64,000 bases of DNA from Antedon mediterranea (lineage: Eukaryota; Echinodermata; Crinoidea; Comatulida; Antedonidae), in the NCBI RefSeq assembly GCF_964355755.1, contig NC_092678.1, positions 1,575,922-1,639,921 on the forward strand. The letters are read 5' to 3'. This document shows positions 12,907 through 23,279 of the stretch, piece after piece; positions within the stretch are counted from its first letter, which is position 1; each line of letters opens with the position of its first letter. The notes beneath the pieces are model-generated. The model was not told the origin of the DNA, did not search any database, and saw only the letters and a program-made list of their open reading frames with translations. The position numbers were made by a program, and so were the translations under genes.

Positions 12907-13040
12907 GTAAAACTCTGTCTACACATCACACTGTTTTGGTGTAAAACTCTGTCTACACATCACACTGTTTTGGTGTAAAACTCTGTCTACACATCACACT
13001 GTTTTGGTCAAACTAGTTTGATAGTGTAGACAGAGCTTAA
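12907..13040. mobile_element. Main MITE family, copy 1, with left end amplified three times
   Basis: The right end is intact: CAAACTAGTTTGATAGTGT then AGACAGAGCTTAA (13009-13040). The left end is a 34-bp unit carrying CTCTGTCTACACATCACAC, repeated three times perfectly (12907-12940, 12941-12974, 12975-13008). The middle of the element has been lost. The family is recognised by CTCTGTCTACACTATCAAA at one end and its inverse at the other. See the copies at 18834, 24918, 25318, 36503, 52225, 53194, 54630 and 55383. Confidence 0.85.
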
Positions 13041-14990
13041 GACTATAGGGTCAATTATAAATAGCAATAGGTAAATTTAAAGGACGAAAAAAACAGTATT
13101 ATGAGTCAAAGTTACTGTTTTTAGAATGTGGAGGTTAAAAAAAAACTTCCTCTAACCTTATAGGGCTAAGGTTAGAATTAACTATATCCGTAGTAAACAA
13201 TCTATTTACGACCTTAAGATGTTTGCCTTCGTCTAATACTATGTGATTTGGGATAGATTTAAATAATTCCTATTTATTCGTAACCAATTTATTTTGTTGG
13301 TTATTGAACCCACAACTATGCAATAATAAAATAATACAATCATCAATGACTTTGACTTTACATGTAGAAATTCCAAGAGAATTTTTATTATTTATTTTCT
13401 GCTTTTGGGCTGATCTACTGGAAAAAAACAAGCTGTTATCCCATATCTGCTACATAATGCTGAATGAGTGTTAGCAAAGCGTGAGGCAGCAAAGCATGCT
13501 GAAACTAAAGTGCGAGGAATCATTTTATAATTTTAAGATAGATAATGTTTGAATATATAATGGACAAACTGCATCTGTTTGTGCTCCCAAAGACACATCA
13601 GTGGGTGGTGGCCATAGAAAGTACATGCATAGATGTTAATTAATAAAAATATTTAAAAAACGTATGTATTGAATAATCAAGTAATTGTGGGTACAGTATT
13701 TTAAAAAAAAAAAAAATCTGAGAGGTTACCGTTTTTCTATGAAATTTTTTAAGAAGACTGACTGTGATTGGCCAGAATCCAAAGAAAAAATGACACTCCA
13801 GGGTTGATCTGGGTGCCGTGTCAAAATTAAGGTTAACAAAAATTGAGATCGTTATTTTGAGAACTCTATTTAATTAATCTGTTAATTTTTTTCCTGTTTT
13901 TTCACACATTTAATAATCGGTTATTTGCTCGCATTTAATAATGATAATGCTTATTTTTAGGAAACTACTTGGGGCTAAGTCCTTGTTGAAAGGGGTTAAA
14001 TCTTCTGTGAACTGCACCCATGAACAAGAACTACCTTGAAATCTAGATTGGCCTGATCACTATAATGTAAGCAAAACATCCCCACACCCTATACTTACAC
14101 ATACATACAGTACACACCTTTTTATGTCAAAAATCTAATTGCCCACAGCTTTAGAGTTAAATGTCTTTTGGTCCCTTTCAATTGAAAGGTTCCCAAGTTC
14201 AGTTGATAAACATTAAACATTCTTGGCACTCCTTCTTGGCTCCAGTAATTTGTTGGCACTAACTAAAAATTATGATTGCACAATACAGTTGTGTACAATA
14301 CTTTAGCATATTAATCTTCAGTTCTTAATACCTATACTATAGTTGAATAACAATATGCATACTGTGCTGTATAAGTTTATGAACTTGGTTGAGAAATGTG
14401 TGTCAATGTAACTGTCAATTTCACTGAGTTATACAGTCTGTGAATTTCATTAAATTTCGCCAGCATATTGATTTTTTATTGGCCGGTCTACTGCTTAAAA
14501 ATAGATATATTAAATAGTTTCTATGTCATGTCGCATCATTTTTTATCAAAGCCAAAATCAGCAAGAGTAATTAATTATTAATTAATTAAATTTAAAAAAA
14601 AAAACCAGCTTAGGTTTGTACTCTATAAGACTAAGAGCACTTTTAAACTTCTTTTAACATTTAACCGAAATATGTCTCAGGTCAATTCAAGTATATGGAA
14701 TGTTGCAATGCAGTTTCTAGGATTTTCAATACCATTTGATTGAGTGATTCTGTGTATAATTATGATGGGTTGTGCACAACCCCCTAGATCTTCTCTCTCC
14801 CTTACCCTGCCTGGTCGTCCCCTATTTAACAATCTTGGAACATCCACTGATTGTAACCTTCCCAATTTTATTGTTGTGATCCTTCTTAACAAAGTATTTT
14901 TAAATTTTATGTCCTAGTTCCAATTCCATACTTTTATACCAATTTCTCATCCTACTGCAAAGAAAAACAATTGTTTGAATATGTTAACTT
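13041..14990. other. No supported gene
   Basis: AT-rich sequence with poly(A) runs near 13693 and 14593. On the minus strand at 14677-14892 a 71-codon frame includes RGRPGRVREREDLGG. This basic stretch is loosely like the C-termini of some retrotransposon polymerases, but it is too short and isolated to call. Confidence 0.4.
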
Positions 14991-15077
14991 GATTTCTTGG
15001 CAGCAGAAACACGACCAAAGTTGGTGTTGAAATACCAATGTTTACATATCAAAATCATTTCTGCTGCCAAGAAAATC
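14991..15077. mobile_element. Short inverted-repeat element, arms of about 19 bp
   Basis: GATTTCTTGGCAGCAGAAA (14991-15009) is inverted at 15058-15077 with a single extra A. The same word, TTCTTGGCAGCAGAAACA, occurs inside the left part of the transposon at 20574-22199 (about 20659-20676), so the two are probably related. The size and structure suggest a very small MITE or a deletion remnant. No target duplication is visible. Confidence 0.55.
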
Positions 15078-15189
15078 ATAAATTGTTATCCATATAATTT
15101 GTCACTAGTGAAAGCAAAAGATTATTCATTTGACTAATGAGATTATGTCAATTTCTATTTTTCTTCATGTTTTAGATGCAAAAATTGTA

Positions 15190-15262
15190 GTGGAGCTTGG
15201 TGGTTAACATGCTTGCCTTTGAATCCAAAGGTCCAGGCTTCAATCCTGACCAAGTGCCAGGG
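15190..15262 (+). repeat. tRNA-derived SINE or tRNA pseudogene
   Basis: The segment has the layout of a tRNA. An A-box-like GCTTGGTGGTTAACATG is followed by an anticodon-arm-like CCTTTGAATCCAAAGG and a B-box-like GGCTTCAATCC (about 15236-15246). The acceptor stem does not pair, so it is not a functional tRNA. A similar sequence lies on the minus strand at 34950-35010, which supports a tRNA-derived SINE family. The downstream tail to about 15320 may be part of the element. Confidence 0.5.
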
Positions 15263-15792
15263 TTGTAACTCACTCCTCTTTCAGCTCCACTGCCTAAGCC
15301 TCCAATAAGAGTTAGTTTATAAAAGCATGATAAATTATAAAATAGTTTATCCATCCTGTAATTGGCTAGTTCTCACTGTTGGATGCGTACGAAATAAAAG
15401 AAAAATGAATAAGAAAAATTGATTGATATTAAGCCTAAATTGATATACTTAGTTTGCATTGTTCATGCTGTTATATCACCCCATCCTTGACATCACAGGC
15501 TTTTCCAAGTTACCAATTCCCCATTTGCTAATATTGAAACAATTATTATTATCATCAAGGCCATATTTTACAGGTTTAGTATGCATGCCAGGTTTCCTTT
15601 GACCCAGTAAACTTTGGTAGAATTCCAAGAAACTAACTTTTACCTGTCTCAGCCTTTACCTGCATGATCAGTGCACTGAACCAAATCAGTACAGTGTTCC
15701 ATTTTTCACTGTTGCATAACTCCTAATCTTACTAATGTTCTATGGGAATGCTTATGAAACATTTAAATGTATCAATGTATTCAGTTTTCATA

Positions 15793-16506
15793 AACGGCTC
15801 ACTAGATATATCTGGTGCTAGCAGCATGTTCCAAGTGTTTACAAACGGCTCACTAGATATATCTGGTGCTAGCAGCATGTTCCAAGTGTTTACAAACGGC
15901 TCACTAGATATATCTGGTGCTAGCAGCATGTTCCAAGTGTTTACAAACGGCTCACTAGATATATCTGGTGCTAGCAGCATGTTCCAAGTGTTTACAAACG
16001 GCTCACTAGATATATCTGGTGCTAGCAGCATGTTCCAAGTGTTTACAAACGGCTCACTAGATATATCTGGTGCTAGCAGCATGTTCCAAGTGTTTACAAA
16101 CGGCTCACTAGATATATCTGGTGCTAGCAGCATGTTCCAAGTGTTTACAAACGGCTCACTAGATATATCTGGTGCTAGCAGCATGTTCCAAGTGTTTACA
16201 AACGGCTCACTAGATATATCTGGTGCTAGCAGCATGTTCCAAGTGTTTACAAACGGCTCACTAGATATATCTGGTGCTAGCAGCATGTTCCAAGTGTTTA
16301 CAAACGGCTCACTAGATATATCTGGTGCTAGCAGCATGTTCCAAGTGTTTACAAACGGCTCACTAGATATATCTGGTGCTAGCAGCATGTTCCAAGTGTT
16401 TACAAACGGCTCACTAGATATATCTGGTGCTAGCAGCATGTTCCAAGTGTTTACAAACGGCTCACTAGATATATCTGGTGCTAGCAGCATGTTCCAAGTG
16501 TTTACA
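15793..16506. repeat. 51-bp satellite, 14 essentially identical copies, open on both strands
   Basis: Fourteen head-to-tail 51-bp units (714 bp) read as identical to each other. Because 51 is 17 codons and one frame on each strand lacks stops, the array is open both ways. The plus strand reads NGSLDISGASSMFQVFT per unit (ORF 15742-16566). The minus strand reads VNTWNMLLAPDISSEPF per unit (ORF 15732-16613). Each unit contains GCTAGC and GATATATC palindromes. The flanking codons have no signal peptide or domain. The uniformity implies recent expansion or gene conversion. I favour a non-coding satellite whose period happens to be a codon multiple, though a repetitive exon cannot be excluded. Confidence 0.95.
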
Positions 16507-17180
16507 AATTTCCTAAACACAACCAAAGCTCTAAATATTTCTTGTAAAGAGCAAATTATTTCATGATAGTTTTGATTCCTCGGGGAAAGCACCTGGAATT
16601 TCTTCAAATACAATTGGGATATAAAAAGCAGGAACTAAAAAAAGAAAATCATGCTTTGCTACTGTGTATATAAACAAAACTATTAGCTGGAGCTTCAAAA
16701 GGGAAATTCCCTTCTTTCCTATTCTTGTTTCTATCACTAAATAAAAGAGAGTTTCCTTATAAAATTGTTTGTAACTAATGGGTACACACACAAAAACTGT
16801 GTTTACACGAATAGGCCTAGGCTTGATCCTATCATCACTGGTTGATACATGTCACGCCTAGATTGAAGTTAATTATATGGCTACTGAAGAACGCAATTAA
16901 AAATATACAGACATATAATATTGTTCTGTTAAATCCTTACTATGTTTAACTTTCATTTATTTATTTCACCAACAAACATAATATACCGTACAATGTACAA
17001 AGATGAATTGGTCAGGGACTGCTAAAGTAATACGATTACTGTAACTACAGAGTCAGCAGTCCCATGACTATGTTATAGAAAAGATGCTATATATACAATA
17101 CCAATGAGAAATGTGGTATTATAACTTGAAAAACGTTTTACCGCCCTATTTCAAAATCCTAGATCTGCCAATGTTCAAGA
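16507..17180. other. No supported gene
   Basis: AT-rich sequence with a TAGGCCTAGG word near 16812. Nothing else is recognised. Confidence 0.45.
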
Positions 17181-17182
17181 AG

Positions 17183-17212
17183 AGAGATATTATAGTTCAC
17201 TATAATATCTCT
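17183..17212. repeat. 30-bp near-perfect palindrome
   Basis: AGAGATATTATAGT (17183-17196) is perfectly inverted at 17199-17212, with only TC between the arms. Such a long, loop-less palindrome could extrude as a cruciform or act as a tight hairpin in RNA. No larger element surrounds it. Confidence 0.85.
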
Positions 17213-17498
17213 ATGGTTCAAGGTATGGTATCTTTGAAATGTAAATTCCAGGAAACACAGTCCAATAGAATAAAGCGCTTTGTCAAGTAATTGTTACGAT
17301 GCAACTCTTCATTTATCTTTTACGGTTCAGTAGCGCACACAATAACAATACAGCTTTCCAAGTAGTAGGATATGACGTACTAACAGTCTTAGCCAATTTT
17401 TAGTGTAGGTTGATTCGAAAGGTCTGTTCCTAACTTCCATTCAACAAAAAAACAAAAGTTTTACATCCATGTGACGTGCATTTCTTTCCCTTTCTGAG

Positions 17499-17642
17499 AT
17501 GAGGGAAGATGATATTGCATTTGTTCTGGCTAATGTAAGAATGCGGAAGATAAGTAGACTTGTCACATCAACTCCGGGAGTACCAATACGAGGACAATTG
17601 CAAAAACGAAACATGTACATTTCCCTAGTAATGCACCCATAG
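17499..17642 (+). CDS. Short exon-like open frame, 47 codons
   Basis: An ATG-initiated frame reads MREDDIAFVLANVRMRKISR, continues through LVTSTPGVPIRGQLQKRNMY, and ends at TAG 17640-17642. Codon composition is less AT-biased than the surroundings and the residue mix is protein-like. The opposite strand is also open here for 72 codons (17441-17659), so the openness may be coincidental. There is no recognised family and no clear splice sites. It could be a small gene, an isolated exon, a transposon fragment or chance. Confidence 0.15.
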   Translation: MREDDIAFVLANVRMRKISRLVTSTPGVPIRGQLQKRNMYISLVMHP

Positions 17643-17659
17643 TATTCCCTGGGATTCAA

Positions 17660-18830
17660 TTCAGGAAGTTAATGGTGTTTTATTGATTTGTTGAATGAGT
17701 TCTTTAAAATTTATCGACAAGGCTAGACGCCCATTCACATTAAAATACTATCACTGACTACTATATAAAAATGTCTCGACATTTCTGTTGTTGTCCTTTA
17801 ATAATATTTCTTTAAAAAAGATATAAATATATATTAATATAATAATTCGTTTCGTTGATTGAAAGGTTTTAATGAGACCCTGGATATTGTAACTCAAGCT
17901 TAGCTTAATCTTCATTCTGTATTATTCTTGTAATTTATTATTGCAATAATCTATATAGAATTAGTAAGTTAATCTTCTTAATCCATTGTTTAATCCCAAT
18001 TGATTGATGTCAACCAGACAGATTTGGATCCAGAAATCTCAAGTTAAATCCACATTTTTCTTGATTCACTTCATTTTCTATGTAAAGGTGTTGATGTTTA
18101 TATATATTTTTGTTATATTGTTTATGAGAGCTGGATTGTATTAAACTGTGTAACAGGTGGTTTACACTAATCTGACTGCTTTGTTCAGACAGTAAAATGT
18201 TTATTCATGTATATTTAAGCTGTCATCTCAATACTTTAAACCATGTAATATCAAATTTAAATAGTTTTAAACATTTTTTTTAGTAAATTACTTTAGTAAA
18301 TTACTTTCAATAAAGGTATAATTATATTATAGTCATGAATCATTCCTGATTCAAATGCAAAATGTGCAAAGTAGATCAAAAACTATACTCGTTTTGTAGT
18401 ATGACTGGTGATATTCGTCAACACGAATACGCTTTACGAATATGAAATGAAGATCAGCTCAAAAGTTTCACAAATGTGTGACGTATGCGTTTTCGTTATC
18501 GTATTCGTAAGGTTGCGAAACCTCCCTAATAACAAACATTTCTGATTTGTTTTGTTTCTTTTTATGAAATTCTAAATGCCAACAAGCCAAGATAAACTCT
18601 TCACTTGATACCGCAAATGACAGGAGATTTTTAATCCGTAATAAATTATTATTTATTCACAAGTTTCGTGGTAGAATTGAAGAAAAATTCTAGCTGTTAA
18701 CACATTCATTCAATTTGATAATCTCTGAGTTTATATTGTGTGTGTTATTGGTTGAAATGCTCCACTACACAGCAGCTAACTTCACACCAAGCCCGATCCA
18801 GTCTGTTTGGCAGAAGAAAAATCATTGTAA
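17660..18830. other. AT-rich sequence, no supported gene
   Basis: It contains CGAATACG (near 18429) and CGTATTCG (near 18500) about 70 bp apart in inverted orientation, similar to the short element at 1922-2027. There is also a direct duplication of AGTAAATTACTTT at about 18281-18305. Nothing else is recognised. Confidence 0.4.
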
Positions 18831-18833
18831 AAA

Positions 18834-18955
18834 AGCTCTGTCTACACAGTATCAAACTAGTCTGACAAAATATGGTAGTGATAGTGACATCATCATTTCC
18901 ATATATGGCCACATCACATGTTGTTGTCACATAAATTTTGATAGTGTAGACAGAA
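18834..18955. mobile_element. Main MITE family, copy 2
   Basis: The left end AGCTCTGTCTACACAGTATC leads into AAACTAGTCTGACAAAATATGG. The right end is TTTTGATAGTGTAGACAGA. The interior holds ATGGTAGTGATAGTGACATCATC and CCATATATGGCCACATCAC, which are characteristic of the family. No clear target-site duplication is visible. Confidence 0.8.
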
Positions 18956-19156
18956 GTGTTAACATTAGGTACATAATACGATTGCAGCACTAGTCACCCC
19001 TTATTGCAAGGTGTCTTATATCTCGCACATTGAGGAGGTAACCCGTGACATGGTATCGCTATTACCAACCAGGGAAGTGCAAAGTATGTTACATTAAACA
19101 TAGATTCGTAGGCTTACTCATCTGTTTTGGACGTGAACCAATAATAATAACGATGA

Positions 19157-19440
19157 TAATTATTATGTGGCTTTATCGTGCCTTGTACAGTCTTATGTTT
19201 ATCATTATCATTGAGTCAATTTTGAAAAAAAGTGACATTTATGATGTACTTGTTAAGCCTGCATTTCAATTCAAGGTAATAGGTTCAATCTTGGTCAATT
19301 ATCATTTTATTTTTATGTGGTTTTAACGTACCTTGTACAATCTGTTATTTATAGTCGTGCTAATTTTATAAGATACGGCACAGCAGCATAGCACAGAACA
19401 ATCCTACTTTCAATTCAAAGTAGTAGGTTCAATCTTTAGA
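19157..19440. repeat. About 150-bp tandem duplication
   Basis: TTATGTGG(C/T)TTTA(T/A)CGT(G/A)CCTTGTACA(G/A)TCT starts near 19163 and 19313. A second block, TTTCAATTCAA(G/A)GTA(A/G)TAGGTTCAATCTT, starts near 19264 and 19408. Together these show two diverged copies about 145-150 bp apart. Confidence 0.8.
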
Positions 19441-20147
19441 TCAATAATGATAACATTTCATGGAATAGGGGTGTCTCAAAGGAATGGTTTGACTGTATGA
19501 AGTGTTATAATTAATAGTTGTTAAATTATTTAAATTTGACATTGACATTGTATTAGGCTATGAGTTCAAGGAGATTAAAGTACAAAACCAGACATAACAA
19601 AATACTTTATTTTAAATCGAATATCGAATGACTCATATACTCAATGCCTGCAATGGAATGCAATTAATATGCAGTAAATAAACAAACATTCGTGACAGGC
19701 ATGGGATAGCCGCCAAAATACAAGTTGAAATATTCTTTAATTTCCATTGTGTCGTCTGCTAGTCAAAGTCAGGTGTTCCTGCTAAGATGACACAATCGGG
19801 GGAATAAAATATTATTACCATTGAAATTATCTCATGATAAACCTGTGATAGATCATCATTGTATTATATTGTTTTGTTAATAATATGGTACATATATTAG
19901 ATTTCTAACTAAGAGTAATAAAATGAATTCTTTCTAAACTCTTGAACAACTAATTTAATGTAAATTATGAATGAATAAGACTCTATTACCTTTATATTGT
20001 AATAGTCCATAAGATTAGTTCACTGTAGATGTTATGTTTAGCCTATACATGAAACATCTAGCACAGATCTGGGAATATTTCACCGAACACAATGATACAT
20101 TTTGTTCTTTTCACAAGCACAATCCTGCTGTGTCGTTGCCAAGTCGT
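19441..20147. other. No supported gene
   Basis: AT-rich unique sequence. Nothing recognised. Confidence 0.4.
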
Positions 20148-20573
20148 AGTCTGGTACCAAATCTGATCATGATCCGTTTTTTTAGTGTTTATATGGTTTA
20201 TTTATAACATCACAGGATTTTCCACTTCTGCATTGGTAATTCCCATTGCCAAGACTTGTTTACATACTGTACACCTAGTACCAAATCCGATCATGATCAG
20301 TTTTATTTGTACCAAATACTGTACATTTATATGGTTTATTTATAACATCAAGGGATTTTTCACTTCTGCATTGGTAATTCCCATTGCCTGGTCTTGTTTA
20401 CACACTGTACACCGACTAATCAGCTCGTACCAAACATTACCAAATCCGGTCATGATCAGTTTTATTTTTACCAAAGTATTATACGTTTATTTGGTTTATT
20501 TATAACATATAACTTCAAGGGATTTTCCAATTCTGCATTGGTAATTCCCATTGCCAAGTCTTGTTTACATGAT
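20148..20573. repeat. About 140-160-bp tandem repeat, three copies
   Basis: TTTAT(A/T)TGGTTTATTTATAACAT begins near 20187, 20327 and 20485. In each copy it is followed by GGGATTTT/AGGATTTTCCA(C)TTCTGCATTGGTAATTCCCATTGCC and CTTGTTTACA. ACCAAATC.G(A/G)TCATGATC precedes each one. The third copy is cut off at 20573 by the transposon that starts at 20574. Confidence 0.85.
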
Positions 20574-22199
20574 GGGCCTGTTTCTGCTGCATAAAAAATA
20601 ACCGGTTAAAATCGGGTGTGAATAAATTAAAATCGGTGTGAATAAATTAACTCCATTTTCTTGGCAGCAGAAACAGGACAAATTTGTGGTAACCGGTTAA
20701 AAGGCAGCGCAAAATAACCGGTTAAAAACACCAATTTAAATCGGTGTTAGAACGCCGTTTAACCGGTTATCGCTAAGCAATTCTTAGCTGCAACACGAAA
20801 TAACGGTTATTTGATTGACAGTTGTGACCCCGGGTCAGATACCGTCGCATACGATGTGTGTTTTCCTCGTGGTTTTGACAGTCGAACGAAGAAGTGAACA
20901 TGTATGTGGATGAATGAAATCACAAGATATGTTATTCAGTTGGGGAGAGAAAGTACGGGGAAGGATGGCAGGCAATAGAAAAGAATCACAGATAATAAAG
21001 AGCATTGTTGCGAAAGTAAAAGAGGAGTTTGGGGTGGAGTTCCGGGGACTACCCAAGCTAAGCAATTTGAGGCGTTAGTACACGCTCGCGAAGGGTATGG
21101 ATGGTCCTATAAACACCAAAACGGAAACAAAAAAAGGGACTCAGAATGTTGCAAATACCTACCAAACGATAGTAGATAATGGTTAATTAATTATGAAAAC
21201 CCAAATTTTATAGCAAAAATCATCCAAATTTATGTTATAAACGATGTATTTTTAGCAACAAAAACTTAATCCAAACGAGCGTATTTATGGCACGCCCTTA
21301 GTGCCTTTAATAGGAGAACAATGAACATTCTTACTTTGATCGTTTTACATAATATAATTTTTTTAGAAAAACATCACATCGACCGAAAACAAAGGTAATC
21401 AGAGCCTTTGATAATATATTAAATATGATTTTATTAAGCATAGAAATGTGTTATTATTTATGTTAGTACATAAATATACGAAATAATGTTCAATACTCAT
21501 TATTTTATTAAAGGCACTATGTGCGTGCGATATTCTATGACTTGGATACTCTCGTTTGATTTAAGTTTGTGTGGCTAAACTCATCGTTTTTAACATAAAT
21601 TCGAACGATTTTTGCTATAACAGTTGGGTTTTCATAATTGATTAACAATTATCTACTCTCGTTTGATAAGTATTGCAACAATCTGAGTCTCGTTTTTGTT
21701 TCCGTTTGGTGTTTTGTAGGACCGCGCTCGCGAAAGACAACAGTCGTTCACGTGGGAAGGGCCGTATGTCATCGCCTTTGTTGAGGATAAAAATTATCCT
21801 AGGCGATCGGGCGCTGCACAACCCTCTCCATCATGTTATTGAAGGCGCCATGAGAATTAATTTTATTAGCGATGTAAGTAGGCTTTACAAAAAAACAAAA
21901 CTTGTAGACCTGGAGACAACATTTTATTTTTTTAACATGTTTGAGTGAGATGTTCGGCGATATAGGCCTACACACGTGTGTACTCACGACGTCGATGTAA
22001 ACAAACAGCCAACTTACTACTTCCGTCTGAGTGTATTGCATTTTGGGTAATGATGACGTTTTGCTCGACGACCACCCATAGATTTAACCGGTTATTTCGG
22101 AGCACAAATTGAGCAGAAACGCGGTCTTGTTATTGTTATCTATTTTTAATCTATTTTAAAATAACCGGTTAAATTGCGTTATGCAGCAGAAACAGACCC
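20574..22199. mobile_element. DNA transposon with 21-bp TIRs, non-autonomous or decayed
   Basis: GGGCCTGTTTCTGCTGCATA at the left is matched, inverted with one mismatch, by the right end TATGCAGCAGAAACAGACCC. The flanks carry GAT on both sides (20571-20573 and 22200-22202), consistent with a 3-bp target duplication. The word AACCGGTTA occurs just inside both ends: near 20600, 20690, 20718 and 20761 on the left, and near 22085 and 22163 on the right. This looks like subterminal transposase-binding repeats. GGGCCTGTTTC-type ends with 3-bp duplications are typical of PIF/Harbinger-like elements; that assignment is inference. No intact transposase frame remains. The plus-strand segment around 20920-21075 (LFSWGEKVRGRMAGNRKES) may be a coding remnant. 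A second element is nested inside. Confidence 0.75.
21093..21724. mobile_element. Nested fold-back element with arms of about 210 bp
   Basis: Positions 21103-21310 and 21508-21723 are long imperfect inverted copies of each other. Ends start GGTCCTA(T/C)AAAACACC and inner ends reach TAGTGCCTTTAA, with a loop of about 197 bp. The direct repeat CGCTCGCGAA flanks it at 21083-21092 and 21725-21734, as expected of an 8-10-bp target duplication (hAT- or Mutator-like size). About 10 bp (GGGTATGGAT) lie between the left duplication and the paired arm, so the exact left boundary is uncertain. It has no coding capacity and lies inside the 20574-22199 transposon, so it inserted later. Confidence 0.8.
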
Positions 22200-22245
22200 G
22201 ATGTCTTCAGACTTTTAATAGGTAGCGACACATTAAAAACATTTG

Positions 22246-22398
22246 GAAGAGCCCAGAATTGTTGTTAGAGAAGGCTTGTACGTGAAAATTTCAAGAAACG
22301 TGGATGAACCAATTGGACCAATAGTTGACTGTTTTATTTATTTTATATACACTATATTTGGACAAATTTCAAACTTTCTGGTATTCATCGCTTTTCAG
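22246..22398 (+). CDS. Exon-like open frame ending at a good splice donor
   Basis: An open frame (upstream stop TAA at 22234-22236) reads EEPRIVVREGLYVKISRN, then VDEPIGPIVDCFIYFIYTIF, and reaches TTTCAG followed by GTATAT at 22399, a good donor match. The residue mix looks like real protein: a charged, soluble stretch followed by a hydrophobic segment of about 25 residues that could span a membrane. The frame continues to a stop at 22468-22470. The upstream acceptor is weak (candidates TTTGGAAG and AGCCCAG near 22250-22256) and the transposon ends only about 45 bp upstream. LYxxIxxNxxxPI loosely recalls a stretch in serine palmitoyltransferase subunit 2, but I do not claim homology. Confidence 0.25.
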
Positions 22399-22600
22399 GT
22401 ATATTTTATATTAAAGGCTTTTTGTCAAGTTTTGACGCAAAATGATGCATGCTTGCGTGTTGTATGCTGATCTATCTTTTATTAAATTCTTATTCTCAGC
22501 TATTTCTAACTTTTTGCCATATTCTTGCTAACTATCATCAGATTGAAGATAATAGTATTTATACCCAATTTAATATATTAGATCACAAGTAAAATAAAAT

Positions 22601-22690
22601 AAGGTAACCTAGGTAACCTAGTTAGGTAACCTAGTTAGGTAACCTAGTTAGGTAACCTAGTTAGGTAACCTAGTTAGGTAACCTAGTTAG
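22601..22690. repeat. 13-bp tandem repeat, about 7 copies
   Basis: AGGTAACCTAGTT repeats about seven times; the first unit lacks GTTA. Each unit contains the near-palindrome GGTAACC. Confidence 0.95.
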
Positions 22691-22699
22691 ATCATCATC

Positions 22700-22880
22700 A
22701 TTAAAGTACAGTAGAACCCTACTTTGGAATATTCCTGTTCAGCGGACAAACTATTATGAAGAGGACACCGAACAATGAGAAAAATATGTAAATATATACA
22801 CTACAGCTAACCTCTATTATAAGGGAACACATTTGAGAACAAACAAAATATCTCCTTAATAGTGATTTGTTTATAAATCA
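22700..22880. mobile_element. Diverged 'GTAGAACC...TATTAAGGGGACAC' MITE
   Basis: TACAGTAGAACCCTACTTTGG at the left resembles the ends of this family elsewhere (for example TTCTACTGTA at 26970-26978). Inside are TTCAGCGGACAAAC, AGAGGACACC and TACAGCTAACCTCTATTATAAGGGAACAC. Only the left end is clear. Confidence 0.55.
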
Positions 22881-23279
22881 TAGTTTAATTTTATCTTAGT
22901 ATTTATTATCAATTGATTTTTCTTATTTAGTTTTAATCTTTTGTTTGTAGTTATTTATAGCCATGGTATTTGTATCTTAATTCTATACTTATAATAGCTG
23001 GTATTAATCTATTTGCGGTATACAGTTTATTGAATGCTAAATTTAGATGGGAAAAAGCTCAGTTGCATATATCACATACAGCTTTTCTGTTCACAGCAAG
23101 AGACTGATAAATATAGCATTTAGTAGATAGCCTATCAACTGCAATTAAGTAGCTAGTAAAAATAGAATGATAAGGAGATGTGGATGTATCAAATATATGA
23201 AATGTCTTGTTTATTTTTGTTTTCTAATTTAAATAACCAACATTTGATAAAGTTTCAAAACATACCTTTTGAAAATTCT

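Noticed and set aside
18715-18993. Plus- and minus-strand frames of 81-92 codons
   Set aside because: Both mostly translate MITE copy 2 and its flanks.
20185-20594. Overlapping plus-strand frames (106 and 66 codons) with repeated MVYL/FIWFIYNI-type peptides
   Set aside because: They are by-products of the ~150-bp tandem repeat and cross into the transposon end.
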